From Tetmemena sp. SeJ-2015 (taxonomy: Eukaryota > Ciliophora > Spirotrichea > Sporadotrichida > Oxytrichidae), in contig JAJKFJ010022206.1 in assembly GCA_027382625.1 (NCBI GenBank), positions 1 to 64,000 of the forward strand: a stretch of DNA of 64,000 nt, given 5' to 3'. Shown here piece after piece: positions 30,921-44,700 of the stretch. The notes under the pieces were generated by a model. The model did no database searches, was not told the origin of the DNA, and saw only the letters and a list, made by a program, of their open reading frames with translations. Every line of letters begins with the position of its first letter. Positions within the stretch are counted from its first letter, which is position 1. The position numbers were made by a program, and so were the translations under genes.

Positions 30921-33409
30921 ATGACAGATGAAAAGTTCTCTAAGAAATTAAATACTATAATTAGCACTTGTGAAACTGTAAGAAAGAGAAGAGTATTCAT
31001 AATTTCCTATTTAGATTGATAAACTGTGTTGAATGCAACAAACTTGCAATGGATTACTTGGCCACCAATAACTTTGAACAGTGCTTTAAGTTACTTAAAA
31101 ACGCAGAGAAAATTCTAGTCAACGAAAACCACGGCATGGCGCAAGAAGCAAGGAACAAACTTCTTTCTCTCAATTTCAATAATATGGGCTGCTACTAAAA
31201 TATATCTTTCATAATTATAAAAGAGGACATAGTATTTTATATTCTCTCTTTATTTCCATTAAGAAAATTATTCTTAAGATTTGCTACTATAAGAAAAAGT
31301 GATGTTTTTTGCCAAAAACCCAAATTTTTTAAATTTATAGAAAAGAGAAGCCAAATGTGGCGTTGTTTTATTTGAAGAATTCACTTGAGATAGAGGAGAA
31401 GGACCCCAAGACAGAAAAGATAAATGTGGCAGGCAATCATCTCAATCTGTGTGCTATCTACTCAAAGCTTTCAAAGCACCAAGAAGCCACAAGACATGCC
31501 AAGAAAGCAATAGAGATTCTAGAACTTCTGATTTCGCTCAACAAAATGAAAAACAGGAGAGAACTAAACTATGCAACAACAGATTGATGTGTTAAAAACC
31601 AATCATGACCAATCTCAAACTTAAACAGACTTTTAATTAAAGTTTTTAAGATAAAGATATTTCTATTTTAAAGAAATGTTTATCTAAAAATAATATGGGT
31701 TAATTTTATTTTTTATATTAGAATTGGGTATTTTAATATATTTTTTTATGACGAGTAAAAGAGGGTGTAATTCGATGAGTCGACAATCCAACCTAAATAA
31801 GAATCCGTTTCAAAGCCTTAGCTTTCTGAAGGCGAGGAGCTTTTGAAAAGGCAAAGAGAAGAAGAGAGGAAAATAAAGCTGGAGGAAAACAATCTCTACC
31901 TCACAGAGGCAATAGCATACTATAACTTAGGGGCTTCCTACGAACACTAGAACAAGTTTGAGCAATGCACCAAGGCTTACTTGATCGCTCAGCAAATATC
32001 AAAAATCAATTTAGGCCAAACCCATCCACTCTACCACACCATTTTAATATAGCAGGGGAGGAATTATACTAAATAAACTGAGATGATATTTTCTCATGTA
32101 TTTATTAATCCATTACAAATTTGAAAAATTTACTTCTTCTATCAATATATTTCATTGAATATTAGTGACAGTCTGAGTAAAGCAGAAGAGAAAAAGAAAT
32201 CAGTAGATTCTTCACACATGCTTCGTGACTACCTCCGCAAAGAAAAGGCAACTTCTACCATCTTCAGAAAAGGAAATATTTCAGTCATGTTCAAGCGGCT
32301 ACAAAAATAGAGTCTTGGAGCAACTTAGAATATTAATTAAAATGAAGACCTACGCTCAGAAATATATCATTTATTTTCCATTTTTAAATTATGAGTTAAA
32401 ACCTTAATCAGACCAGTGTCCCAGAGATCAATTTAACAATTTAAATTATTTAAAACTTTTAGAAATATTAATAAAATTAAATTGGATTTAACATTTTTCC
32501 CTTTTAAATCCCCCTTTTAAAAAAATAAATTTAATTTTTTTTATTAATTAATTCAATTGAATTTATTTTTAAATTTTAATTTTTTAAAAATTTAATTAAA
32601 AAAAATTTTTTTGAAAAACCCGGGAATTCCCCCAATTCCCTTTTAATTTAATTACATTTTCTTTATTATATTAATTTTAATTAAAACTCTTTTAAAAAGA
32701 AATTATTAATTAAAATAACTTAATTTAAAAAGAAATTTAAAAAATGGATATAATTAAAAGAATTAACCCCGTAATCGTCCAATTTGATATAATTAAACCA
32801 TGATAAATATGAACTATCAGAAATCCTAATGGATAAAAGTTTATTATAATATATCTCATGGAAAAGTTCTGTAACAGTTTTAAGATAAAATACTGTTGAA
32901 GTAAATGTACAAGAGGAAACCTAAACTGCAGTAGAGGGGATGAGAGCAAGACACAATAGGTACGGATCAGTTACATTGCCAAAAGCAGAGAGTCTAGCAC
33001 GCGTGGGTCTATCCTAAATAGACTTCGGTAATCAAAACCCCCAGCATGTCATGTCTAATCAATCTATGTTCGATGAGGACCCTGCATACTTTGGATATAA
33101 ACAAGACCAGGTACTACATATGGCACACCATCTTTTAATAAATTTAGCTGTTTATAAATTATCTGGCCCTTATAAATAAGCATTTAGTAGAAATTAGATA
33201 AATCTTAGAATAATAGACAGGCCCAGAATAGAAATCCGATTGATGTTAGCAATATGAGATTCGAAATGCAATTTGCACCGCCTTCCCTCACTAATAGCGC
33301 CTTTTAGCAAGAGAAAAGCTTAACAAGACTCAATAGGAGGCTTTAGTCTCTTGAGAATAACGTCTAAGGAACAATCAAAGAGCAAAAGACGAATGAAAGT
33401 TTGCTATGA
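30921..33409 (+). CDS. TPR-repeat protein
   Basis: Starts MTDEKFSKKLNTIISTCE at 30921. Tetratricopeptide repeats follow: CNKLAMDYLATNNFEQCFKL, KPNVALFYLKNSLEIEEKD with NHLNLCAIYSKLSKHQEA, and LTEAIAYYNLGASYEHQN with FEQCTKAYLIAQQIS. The C-terminal third is disordered (NPQHVMSNQSMFDEDPAYFG, MRFEMQFAPPSLTNSAF) and ends at TGA 33407-33409. TPR arrays mediate protein-protein contacts. No catalytic domain is visible. Segments are separated by AT-rich inserts (31200-31347, 31590-31750, 32080-32170, 32410-32880). The one at 31226-31347 has a candidate pointer. A GT-AG intron lies near 30976-31012, although its phase does not fit perfectly. Confidence 0.7.
31226..31347 (+). other. candidate IES, pointer AAAAGAG (122 bp)
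   Basis: AAAAGAG occurs at 31219-31225 and 31341-31347. Excision keeps the frame into EKPNVALFYLKNS, the expected next TPR helix. However, about seven residues more than usual remain between GCY and KPNVAL, so the true left boundary may differ. Confidence 0.5.
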
Positions 33410-33481
33410 TAGTAGAATAGTTAAATTTTGCTCAAAGTCTTAAGTTATTAAAAGCTTTATTTAAGTTAATTACATAAACAA

Positions 33482-35614
33482 TCAGATATATTTCTCCGAT
33501 GTTATTAAAAGGATAAGCGTAGTCCAGCCAGTGAATGGATTTGTATAAAGACCTAGTCCATTTTCTTGATCGTACTGTTCCCAAAACATGTGATTAATTT
33601 TCCAATTTTGATAAACAGCTCTTATCAATCTGTGTCTTATCACTTAGTACAATTCTGTTGGGGTAGTAATTTTTGAACTGGAATCTGTTGAGATGCCTTT
33701 AATATCTGCATTTGCCTCCATAAATGGTATCTAGGAGAGATAATTCTGATGTAATCCTCTGAGTACTAGGTAGTTTACATTGATCCAGGTTGCTCCTCTC
33801 CAGTAATTAGAGCCATGCAAGAAGAATTAATCTGTTTTGGAGAGAGATCTCAAACCTGCATAACCTAGCATCTTTTACTCGTCAGCTAAAACTTTCAAGC
33901 TAGAAGCGATTTGAGTAGGTTCTGACACAATTCCAAACATAATTGGGAAGAAGTTGATAATGCCTTCGTGGAGAGAGTACTAATTTAATAGCTGTTGATT
34001 ATAATCATCATCAATTGAGGGATGATACTCGCAGCCTGGACATTTACAATCCATATCTACTACTCTTTAAATTTGAAATATTACTTAAATGTGTATAGAT
34101 GAAATTATACAAATACGCATTGTGATTATTTACAGCATCTCGCATAATTTTAGTACTCATCTTGACCATAAGGATGATTACACTTAGATGGAAGCTATAG
34201 AGAACTCAAGAAACTTGATCCGCATTTAATAAAAAGTAAAGTTGGAATTTTCTGTCTTATCTCCATTCGATAGGCTCAGCAAGATAGCCATTTTTGTTAA
34301 CTTTGGGAGAAAATTGAAGGCCTACATAATCGCAGAATAGATTCACGTTCTTATTGTAAAGCTTGTCTAAGAGCTCGGCCTTTATATCTTCAGATTTGGA
34401 CTTGTATTTAAGTGACTTTGCGTCTTCTCCTACAAGTGCCGCATACTCACTCATGAAATTGGAAAATTCTACCATCCAAGACTAGAGATCAAGATGGATT
34501 TCATCTCCCTCATTTACATTATAGGCTCTTGGATAATCATCAAGACCAGAGGGCAGATTCTCTTGGTTTGTTCTTCCTCTCCAAGAAAAAGTGTTAGGCA
34601 TCAGCTTATTCTCTTAGCTCTTAAAGAACCATTCGTACCATTTCTACCATCTTCCAAATAGAGTTTAAAGAAACTCTCCCACTGTTTTATCTCCCTTTTT
34701 GGCTTGAGAGATTAAATATTTCATGGAGAACATCATTGAGGGTGGATTGGCTACTTTAGGGTCCTGGATAATGAATTCCCTTGGGACTGCACTCTCTGCT
34801 TCCTCTCCTCTAATTTATTCTCTAGGAATCCAGCCATTAGGCTTCATAGTGTTGAACCAGTGAGATAGAATATCCATGCAGATAGCTTTTGACCATTAGC
34901 ATGTAAGTATAAGATGGAATCCTTCGTCCCAGAGGAATCCTCTAGGAAATCTGTTCCTTGAAGGACTACCAGTGAAAAGAGAAGTTGCCTCATCATACAA
35001 ATAACCTATTAATGGTTCACTATACAAATAAATATTTATAAGCAGCTCCTTCCTTGCCTCTCGATTTGATTAAAACTGATCCATGATAGTAACCTATGCC
35101 ACCCAATAAATTAGAGAGCACTTCTCTGGAGAATTAAAGCCCTTTATCCTTGAAGTCACTTAGAATAGGATCTTCCTCGAATCTCTGCTAGTTTAGGTTA
35201 AACACTGTTTCAAATTTGGTGTTGAATTGCTTTTAAATAGTAAAATGAACAATTAGAAAAGAAAATGAAATAATTTAAAGTAAAATGCATTTTAAAATAT
35301 GCTTAACCTTGAACTTAAAGAGAGTGCTGAAATCTTCCAAAAGTTCACTTGCAGACTATTTCATCAAAGCACTATCTTTCTGAGTAACTAAATACTAGAG
35401 ATGAAGTATAAATTTAGATGAGAGAAGTTAAATTTCAAATATAAAATGGGAAGCTGTTTTAAATATAGATAGGTGCAAGTTATATAAATTAGTTTATCAA
35501 CAAAAATAATCAATAACTCAAATTTGATGCATAGTTTCCATCATAAATGTCTTTATGCTCATTCATAAAATCTTTTTAAGTGACTTTCATTAAAAGAATG
35601 TAGCATGTATTTTA
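33482..35614 (-). CDS. MOGS: glucosidase I (GH63) catalytic domain, N-terminal half absent here
   Basis: Mannosyl-oligosaccharide glucosidase removes the outermost glucose from N-glycans in the ER. The catalytic (alpha/alpha)6 domain is clear: [117 protein letters not shown] and [13 protein letters not shown], ending at TGA 33482. GLDDYPRA and WEQYD hold the positions of the family's catalytic acids. An intron of about 80 nt lies near 35230-35310. The most upstream coding trace is [18 protein letters not shown] near 35570. The family's N-terminal domain is missing: the next gene starts at 35690 on the other strand. That missing domain is found at 61-63 kb, plus strand. Confidence 0.92.
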
Positions 35615-35689
35615 TCTAAGAATCCTTGCATAATTTTAATTTTTACAATAGTTGTTAAATTATAAAATAAAAAGGGCAGGCTTTATAGA

Positions 35690-38596
35690 ATGAACTAAAA
35701 GCAGAGACAAGCGGGAATATAGTATCATTCTAATATCAGAGATTAGTCCCAATCGCAATTAGTGAGTGTGAGCACCATGCGGCTCTTGTCTGATAATAAG
35801 AATATCCAGAACAGATTTGACTCCCAAAGAATGACTGGCTAACCTTCAATAAGATACAATAACTTTGTATCTTCTAGTGAATAAAAGAATGACTTCTCAG
35901 ATCAGCAGCAAACAACTATGCATAAGCAATAGTTACAGTAATAGTAGCAGACTTCTAAAAGTTAAAGCAAATTCAATGCTCATCTATCTACTGCAGCACT
36001 TTCAAGTTCAGGTAAAGCGAAGATACCTCTTCCAACCAATGTCAATAATAACTCATCATTGAATTTAAGAAAGTAAAACTCAAAGAGTGTATATCACTGG
36101 CCTAAAATGAAAACTGAGCTGCAGAGCAAGTAAATATTTCAATACTCCCAGATCAAAGCTGAGTAGGATAAAGAAAATGATGCTTCACTTTTCTCTCCTA
36201 AAATAAAAGCTCAAAGTTCGTTCTAAATCCTCACTTAGCAGCAGAACACTACTTCTAAGAAAGGAAATGGAGTGAGAGACCTAAGCTCATTAAGTAATTA
36301 TCAAAAGAGTTTAAGTGACTAGCAAAAAATAACTTAACCTGGTGAGTAGAATCTATCCTCTCTTAGAAATTAGACTTCGCAAATTTAGATCAATACTTAA
36401 AATGCAGTTAAAGCACAGATTTATCGAGACCCTTTCACTTCAAATACTTAGCAGAACCAAGTCTCTTCTCGGAGTTTAAGAGATGCATATCAATAGCTAT
36501 AGAGTCAGTAGGTTTCAAGTAGAGAATTCCAAGCAATAGCAAAGTAAGAGTAGTCTCCAGCTACACTCTAACACACCAATTTGTAACTTTAACAAAGAAT
36601 TGATTGTTTGTAAAGATAAAGGACTCCTTCAAAGACCTTATTTTTTTTATTAAATTCAAACCTATCTAGGTAATTAGTCTTATCATCATCAGCGAAACAT
36701 TAATAATATATCCAAGATGTAACAAGAAGCACCACTAAGCTAGGATTACTCATACTCCAATCAAACCAGCAACGTTTAAAATTAGGATAGCATGCTGCAA
36801 AATAAAATTAAAGATACGAATTAAGATAATCAAGCGCTTTTATCCACAGGTTATATTTTTTAAAATAATTCTTGTGGGTATTATTTAAAATTAAAAGACG
36901 AGAATAAAAGATGATTATAATATTTTAGAAGATATAAGAAAGACGCGATATAAATTCTATATTCGTTGTTAAAGTTCTTAGAGAATAATTTCGAAATTAA
37001 TTCACTTTCCATTTTAAACTCCAACTATGGATTGATTAGTTATATATAAATTTGATTGAATTAAGGTTCAAACCAGAATCAAAATTAAGCGTTACCTTAT
37101 AATCATTAGTCCATAGGAATTAATTTCTACAATTAAGAAAATAGTTTGAATCAATCCTAATAAAGCTTTCATTAAGCTAAAGTCAAAGCTGATACATCCT
37201 AAATGATGCAGTAGCATCAAGTATTATCGCCAGCTTCAAATTTTCAACCTCAAGTCAAGGCTTATAAAATTATTCTGAGACGACTTTAAGCCAAGATAAA
37301 AATCTCAATACTACAAATAGTTCAGCCAGCAGAATTTAAACTGGAGATAGTCAACCATAAATATTTTAAGAGAAGAAATAGTTCGTAGTTCTTGGATTAA
37401 AGAACATAGGCAACACTTGCTACATGAATTCAATATTACAGTGTTTGTTTGCAACCTCGCCCCTCTCTTAATATTTCTTAGGAGGGAAGTTCAAGAATGA
37501 TTATGAAAATCAATCCAGACCAATTGATATTGGAAAATGCTATTACTATCTTCTAAGTGCCATCTAAAAGTCTTAGCAAGGGAAAGGAGTTGCAGTACCG
37601 TAGGATCTCAAATATATGATAGGCAAAAAGGCTTCTTATTATATTTTGCTCGATAATTTAGATCAAGTGGCTAGCAAGACTCATAGGAATTCTTAAGATG
37701 CCTTTTAGACAAGTTGAGTGAAGAATTAAATAGAGTGACTGCAAAGCCTCCCTACTAAGAGATAGACTTTGATTAGCTGCCTCCTTAGGATCAAAGCTAG
37801 AAATGGTGGGAGTATTACAAATCGAGAGAGAGCTCCACCATCCAAGATATTTTCGAAGGTTAGTTGCACAAGAGGACTTAGTGTTAAATTTGTGGCTATG
37901 AATCTCATAAATTTGATAACTTCATGGACATAAGCGTCCCTATCCCCAAGTCTTAAGATATCGTCAAAGAGGAGAGTAGAGTTTGGCTTCCATCAGTCTC
38001 TTGGATTGCTTAAATGAATTTATAAAAGTTGAGGCGATGGAGAAATGCGGGTACAAATGTGGAAGATGCTAGAAGGAAGACAATTTTAGGAATCAAATGA
38101 CCATTTGGAGGCAGCCTTAAGTTCTAGTTATACACATCAAGAGATTTTAGTTTAGCTTAAATTATATTTTAAACTGGAAACAGAAATTGAATAACCCGAT
38201 TGATATTCCAGAGAAACTTGATCTATAACCCTTCATTTCTTGCTTAAGTAAAATTTAATGGGATGTTTGATAAATTTTTTTAGATGATGAACTTTAAAAG
38301 AGAGAAAGCAGTTTCTATGAACTATTTGGCATCAGTCATCATTTTGGATCTCTTTCAGCGGGGCACTATACAGCGTAAATATTTGTTGAATAATTGATAT
38401 AGGGAAGTAAAATCTCCAGACAATTAGTGGTTTGATTGTGATGATTCCACAGTATACAAAATAGATCAACCATAATTAATTAAATAATTTAACTTAATTT
38501 TTCATTTTCCCATTTATTTGATAATTGGTAGGTTCAAAGTCAGCCTACATACTTTTCTATAAGCTTGCAAATTCTTCTGATAACTTCTTAGAGTGA
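35690..38596 (+). CDS. ubiquitin-specific protease (USP, C19)
   Basis: Cysteine deubiquitinase. A long Gln/Ser-rich disordered N terminus (MNQKQRQAGIQYHSNIRDQ onward; dozens of TAA/TAG Gln codons) covers about 35690-37370. The catalytic domain follows: Cys box NIGNTCYMNSILQCL, LLDKLSEELNRV, a zinc-finger with CQICGYESHKF and CGYKCGRC, QPQVLVIHIKRFQFSLNY, and the His box HFGSLSAGHYTA with QWFDCDDSTVYKI. It ends SAYILFYKLANSS and TGA at 38594-38596. A short (about 28-nt) GT-AG intron interrupts the His-box exon. Between NSQDAF and LDKLSEELNR about seven residues normally present (QEFL... of the QQDAQEFL motif) are missing, with a frame shift at about 37700. A second slip lies near 37969-37980. 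AT-rich inserts at 36640-36700 and 36850-37090 are probable IESs. Confidence 0.88.
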
Positions 38597-38737
38597 TTAT
38601 ATCATGAGTTTATTATCAATCCCTATAATAGCTACTATTAATTTATTGATTTCATCTAGACGTAATAATTTCTCTCTCTTTCTCGTTGACATTAAATTTG
38701 AATTAGGCAAAAAGTAAATTTGAATTAGAAATTTGAA

Positions 38738-41700
38738 ATGGTGCCAAAAAATAATAAGCCACCAAGGAAATTGGACAAGCACTCAGAGAAGAAGAAAGAA
38801 AATAACTATAAATTTCAAAGAATGAACTCCCTAGACAGCCTAGTCAATCTAGATGCGTCAAAGCAGATGGATTACCTATCAAGCTACAACTCTACTTAGA
38901 ATAGGGATACACCAAAATAAAGTCAAAATGGCTACATCTCAAATACTTTGAATAATTAAGAATCATCACATAACTATTCCTCAAACTAAGCTGAATTTCA
39001 AGAAGATCAAATTATTATACAGGGAATAAACTTTATATATGTTCTAAGAGCTTTATTTTAAACTTCAAATTTCTATAAAGAAATAGACTGCATAATATTA
39101 TTTTATTATTTAATCATCAATCAAAAAATAATTAATTTTTCTTTATAAATAAAATTAATGTTTACTATCACACGCTCTTCAATTTAATCATAAGAAACAA
39201 TTCAAGGACTTGAATTTGCTGGATGTGCTGAATTCTTTTGATGAGACTTGCAGTAAACTTATTTTAATTTAAACTAATTATTTAGAGAAAACTAATATCA
39301 GCAAAGAAATTAGCCAGAGATTTATAGGAAATTATATTATTTACATTAAAACTATTAAATTAATTTAAAAAGATTTAAACAAATTTTAAGAAGAATAAGT
39401 ATTAAATTATGAAAATAATATAACTTAAATTACTTAATTAACTAACTTAGACTGATATAGTTAAATTAACTTTAAATTGCTTGAAGATCTAAAGAGAAAA
39501 TCAGGGGGACTAAGTTTCTACTGAATAGAATATTTTAGAGAACAAAGAGAATCTCTAGTCCCAATACTCTACTTTGAATCGTAAGCTAATCTAAGCACAT
39601 TTTATTTGATTTATAGAGGACTTGCATTTTGATTTTCTTGGATCGTTTGGCAACTCAAATGTGATGTCGAAGCAAAGATCTCACTCCTAGTTCAAGTCCT
39701 TCGAGAGTAGTAATTTAGCAAACAACAGATCAAACTCACAAGCAAATTTGAATGAAAACTATCGAAAAGGTAGCGCAATAGAACCTCCCTCAGTTATGAA
39801 CTCCCAATTTTAAAGTTTGATGGCTTTCAACCTAGATCATAGCAATTCAAACATGCAATAGGACTCAATCTCATAATAAGATGTATTCGCTTAAAATCAA
39901 ACAGTTAAGATCAACAAAGCTCAACCTTAATTAAATTTCCAATCAAATCAGTCAGGGATGCTCAACTCTTCACTTAAAAAGTTAATTTTGAATTTTAAAA
40001 AAAAGTTTGATGAATTTGTGAGTAGGGATTCTCACCCCTTTAAATTAATAGGTCAAGCTCGAACTAAGTAGCCGCCTCTCCTCATCACATGATTAGACTT
40101 CCCAAACTTTCTTTCAACGAGTTAATTCAAGCTCAAAACTTCGATTCCTTCAAAAAGATGACAGAGAATCAGAATCTCAACTCAAGTCTCTACAAGGATG
40201 ACTCTACTGAAAACCTGTCTCAGTTCTAAAATAACTGCGCCTCCTAGGAGAAATTTAATCTGACCAAGGAATGTAGGGAGGGGAGTATCATAGATATCAA
40301 AAGATATGACCCCTATGAAATGACTGGATAGGGTGACTATAAGAGAGATTCAAGGCAGCTTATTTAAATATACGATGAAGATGAGGAGCTTAAGAGTTAG
40401 GAGATCTCAGTTTTTAGAAGCAGCTCTTAAAACCAAACTCATTTGTAAGAGCAATCAACTCACTATTAGAAAAGTAGATAGAATTCATCAGACAATTTAA
40501 AACTATAGATAAATACTCTGTTTTTATATATTTTTAAATTTTAGGAGAAATGACAGTTCTCATCAATAGAATAAGGACGATAATTATTTTAAATAAGATC
40601 TAAGAAATTAAAAAGAGGAAATCAGCATAGCAACTAAACTTCCTAAGATAAAACTTATTACCGAGAGTGAACTGCAATCAATTGATAATCAAATTTATCA
40701 AATTGAGTCAAACATTTAACAGCAGTAACAGAATGAGTCTAAGAACCAATATAAAAGAGATAAATCCAATGATTCATTAAAATTTCACATTATTGGCCAT
40801 GTATTTTATTTTAAAAGCAATGATTCGAAGCAATTAAGAAAAAATAAAACTAAAGGCCAGAAAGTTCAAGCAAAAGAAGAGATTAAAGATAACCTGAAAA
40901 CAATTTAGTCAAGGTAGAGCACAAAGTAAAACGTTATTGATTCAGACATTAAGCTCTCTATTGCCTTTTAAACTAGGAAACTACTTCTCAAAGCTTGGAA
41001 GTCTTGGATTATCATTTAAATGCACAAAATACACAGAGCTCATCTAGATAGATTAGCAAGACGCCACTTCCAATGAGATCTAAAGTGAGGACATTATAAC
41101 ATTGGCTTAAATAATTTAGGTTCATATTTAATTTTTCTTTAATCCTTCCTCAAGAGAGGTTACATAAGAAGGCTTAGTAATTCTACTCTATCCGACTAAA
41201 GTAAAGAGTCTTAAAACTGCTGAGAGAAAGAACTCAGTATAAAGCAGAACTTAAATCCAAGTTACTCTCCACAAAGCTAGTGCTTAGATCCTTCAAGCTG
41301 AGAGAAAGTTTCTAATTACTTCGTCAAGCTGTGTAAACTTCATTCGATCAGAGAGCCTAGAATCTTTCAGCTATTCAGTACTACTTCAATAAATTAAGAC
41401 TCAAGTCTCTTAGATCTTTACAGATTTAAAGTGCTTACACGAGGAAAGAAAGAATCATTCACCAGAAATCAATCCTATACTATCAGCAATTATTTATTTA
41501 ATCTCTAGCCAAAAAGGCTTTGATAGTGCTGCAGCATAATGCATTCATTCAGAATTAGAAATTGCAGAGAATAAATTCTGCAAGAGAGTATTTCGTTGAT
41601 CATCACAGCAACATTATCAAGAACAAGGCCTTCTAGATTCTTAAGCAGTTTGCAATTCACAACCGCAAAAATAAGTTAGCTAATGATTTAAACGCTTACT

Positions 41701-44700
41701 GGTTGAAATTCAAGCATTTGAGACTGCTTAAATACAACTGCTTCATTAAAAGAGGAGAAAAATTTAATAATTTTTATTATGATCTTCATTTAACTTGAAT
41801 TTTTTATTATAAAGGAGCCAAGAACAAGAATATGTTCATTGATAAACCTCTCATATAATTATGCTTGTAGTATAGTTAGTATTTCCATTTAAATTCAGAA
41901 GTAGAAGTATTCTTACCAAAGCCTTTATATAGTTTAAAGCATTTTTTTCAATTTAACTTTAAGAGTCTGAGAAGCAATTTAATAGAAAGCAAGGACAGGC
42001 AATACTTAGTAGAGAACTATCTTCAGAGAGTAAGAATCAGAAAAATCTTTAGAGCTTTAAGCAGACACGTGACTAAAAACTTCATTCCTAATGCTGCTCA
42101 CCATGGGATGTTCTTATTCTGCTGCAAAATTATGCTTGAATAGTCCTTCTCACGAGTTATGGAAAGTGTATGGAAAGAATTTCCCAAGTAAAAGCAAGTT
42201 AAAAACGCCATAGACTCAAAGCAAAACATGCTTCTTAATTTCATCGGCCTCAGTAAAAATCAAAGGTATAGATGCTTATTAAAGATAATGTGAAATGACT
42301 TTTAATATATTTAGAGCTTATTAAAGATAATGTGAAATGACTTTTAATATATTTAGAGCTTCTTCCACTAAGCCAACCATTTCTTGAGACTCTACACTAC
42401 GCAGAAAATATTCGATTCAATGAGATAGTACTCTAAGTAGATAAGAACTCTAAAAAAGAAGATTAATGATAAGCTATTGAAGAAAGTGTTCTCAAGGTTT
42501 AAGAAGCACACTAGAAGACTAGCTATCATCAAATCCATAATCAAGAGCAAAAATACTAAGAAACAGCTGCTTTTGATTGTCAATGTTTTCAAAGCACTAA
42601 AGCAAAAAACAAAGTGCTCAAACAGATTTACGAAAACCTACTTTAGAATACTTTTATCAAGAAAGAGAAGGATTATATTTTATCGTTTATTATTTGTATT
42701 TTAATTCTTCAAAAGCATCTTAGCATCTGGACGAAGAAATTTAACCAGCTCTAATAAGTTACTTACAATGAAGAAGTTGCAACTAAGATCTTTAGACATA
42801 GAAATCTGTCTAAATTTTTGGCAGAATGGCTGAAGTAATTACACTTTAAGCTGAAGGGTAATCATTTGGAGTAGCTCTCCTAGTAATTTTAGAGGAGAAA
42901 TGTGAGGGGTCGATTCTTAAAGCTATGGTTTGAGCAAATGCAGAAATAATTTTACCTGAAAGACTAGGAGAACTTTATAGCAACAAACCAAACTAATTTA
43001 CTCCTTTACTATAATAAATAGAGAGGCTTAGAAGAGTATATCTTAATTTAATTTTAGTGCTTCCAGCATTTGAAGAAAAATCAGGAAAGAAAAGTTTGCA
43101 GAGAAAGAAGATAGTACGCTGCAGATTAAGAGTATAGGTACTGGCTGGCTAAACGCAGTTTAAATAATTTGAATGAAGGCATCTCTAATATGAAGTGCTA
43201 AAAGTCTCTTTACCTTAAATTGATTAGGATAGGCTCCTCAAACTACTTACTAAAACTTTTGAAAGTCTGAGGGTCTACAAATAATTCAAAGATGATTTAT
43301 ATTTAAAAAATAATTTAATTTAAATTTAAAGGTCTTTATGGTTTAATCGTTAATTCTCTATTATTGTTTTATGATAGAAAGTTAAAGGATGAGATGATAA
43401 CTAGGTAATATAGTCTATAAGAAAGGCCACCGCTTTAAATCAATGGCTATCAGCATTCAAAAAGAGCCTTGGAGTTCGTTTCATTGGCAAAGTACTTGAT
43501 TAAACTGTAAAGAGATAGCTATTTAAAAGAGTAAGACACCTCATCTCATTTTAAGAGAGTGTGGTTGAAGTCATGGCTTAAAAAAGAGATGCCTACATTT
43601 TACTGTAGTAAACTATTCCCCAAAAATACGAAAGCACTTTCATTTAAGCATATTTGTTTACTTCAAAGCAATTAAGAAATAATTAAAAGTCAAAATTCAA
43701 CTCTATGGCACTCAGCTTCTAGAATACCAAAAACACTCTAGGGGCATTAAAGAACTCATATCATTTTCATTTTGTATACTCTTTTTCTAAATGGAAGAGG
43801 CTTTCAGACACAGGAATTAAATGTATAAGATGTATGCTTTCACAGTCCTCCAACTTAAAAATTAGTTTGCAAGGAAGTTCTTTGAGGCCTGGAAATACTT
43901 TAAATTCTATCGACAGTCCAAGAGATACGCCCAGGTCTTTAGTCAACAAAAAATTAGAAGCGAAGTATTTGGAAGTCTTTCATAATACACTGTGAAGAAA
44001 AGGAACTTTAGGAAATTGCTAAAATAGAGCTAGTCAAATAAACTAAGAAAGTCAAAGCAATAAAAGCTACAAATGTGGAGACAGGCATATCATACAGAGA
44101 AATGGCTTTAAGCTGTGCAATATAAGAAATAGCTGAATTATCTAGCCCTCAATTTCAACAAAATTAAAGCTTTTAGAGATCATTAAACCAAATTTTATAA
44201 ATATAAAATAGAATGAAATTGATTATAATGTAATCTAATTTATTAACTTGAAATAGAGTTTAGCTCTATAAAAAGCAATAGGACGAAGAGAGAAGAGTGA
44301 TAATGGATCAAGCAATTTTTTGTTAGTTTTAGTTATTAAAAAGCAATTTAACAAATCCAATTCCTTAGATTAAAGGATATAGTAAAGCGAAAGATTGAAA
44401 TTAAGCAGAAATTAAGATTAGGGAAGGAATTTAACTCCATGTATGTGTTTAGGAAAGCTGCTTACTTGTGGATAGCCAGATATCAATCTAATAAACTCAT
44501 AATTAAGTAGTAGGTAAAAATAAAGAGAAGACACCAAGCCTATGAGTAGTAGAGATTCTTTAAAATTTGGTTGAAGAGAAGTGAAAAGTTCTTAAAGAGA
44601 GTAAGGGCTTTGAAATCCCTTCTTAAAATGAGAAATCTGAAATAAGTAGCTTAAAGATTTGATTGCTGGATGCGGAAACCAACACTTAATTAAACTTGAA

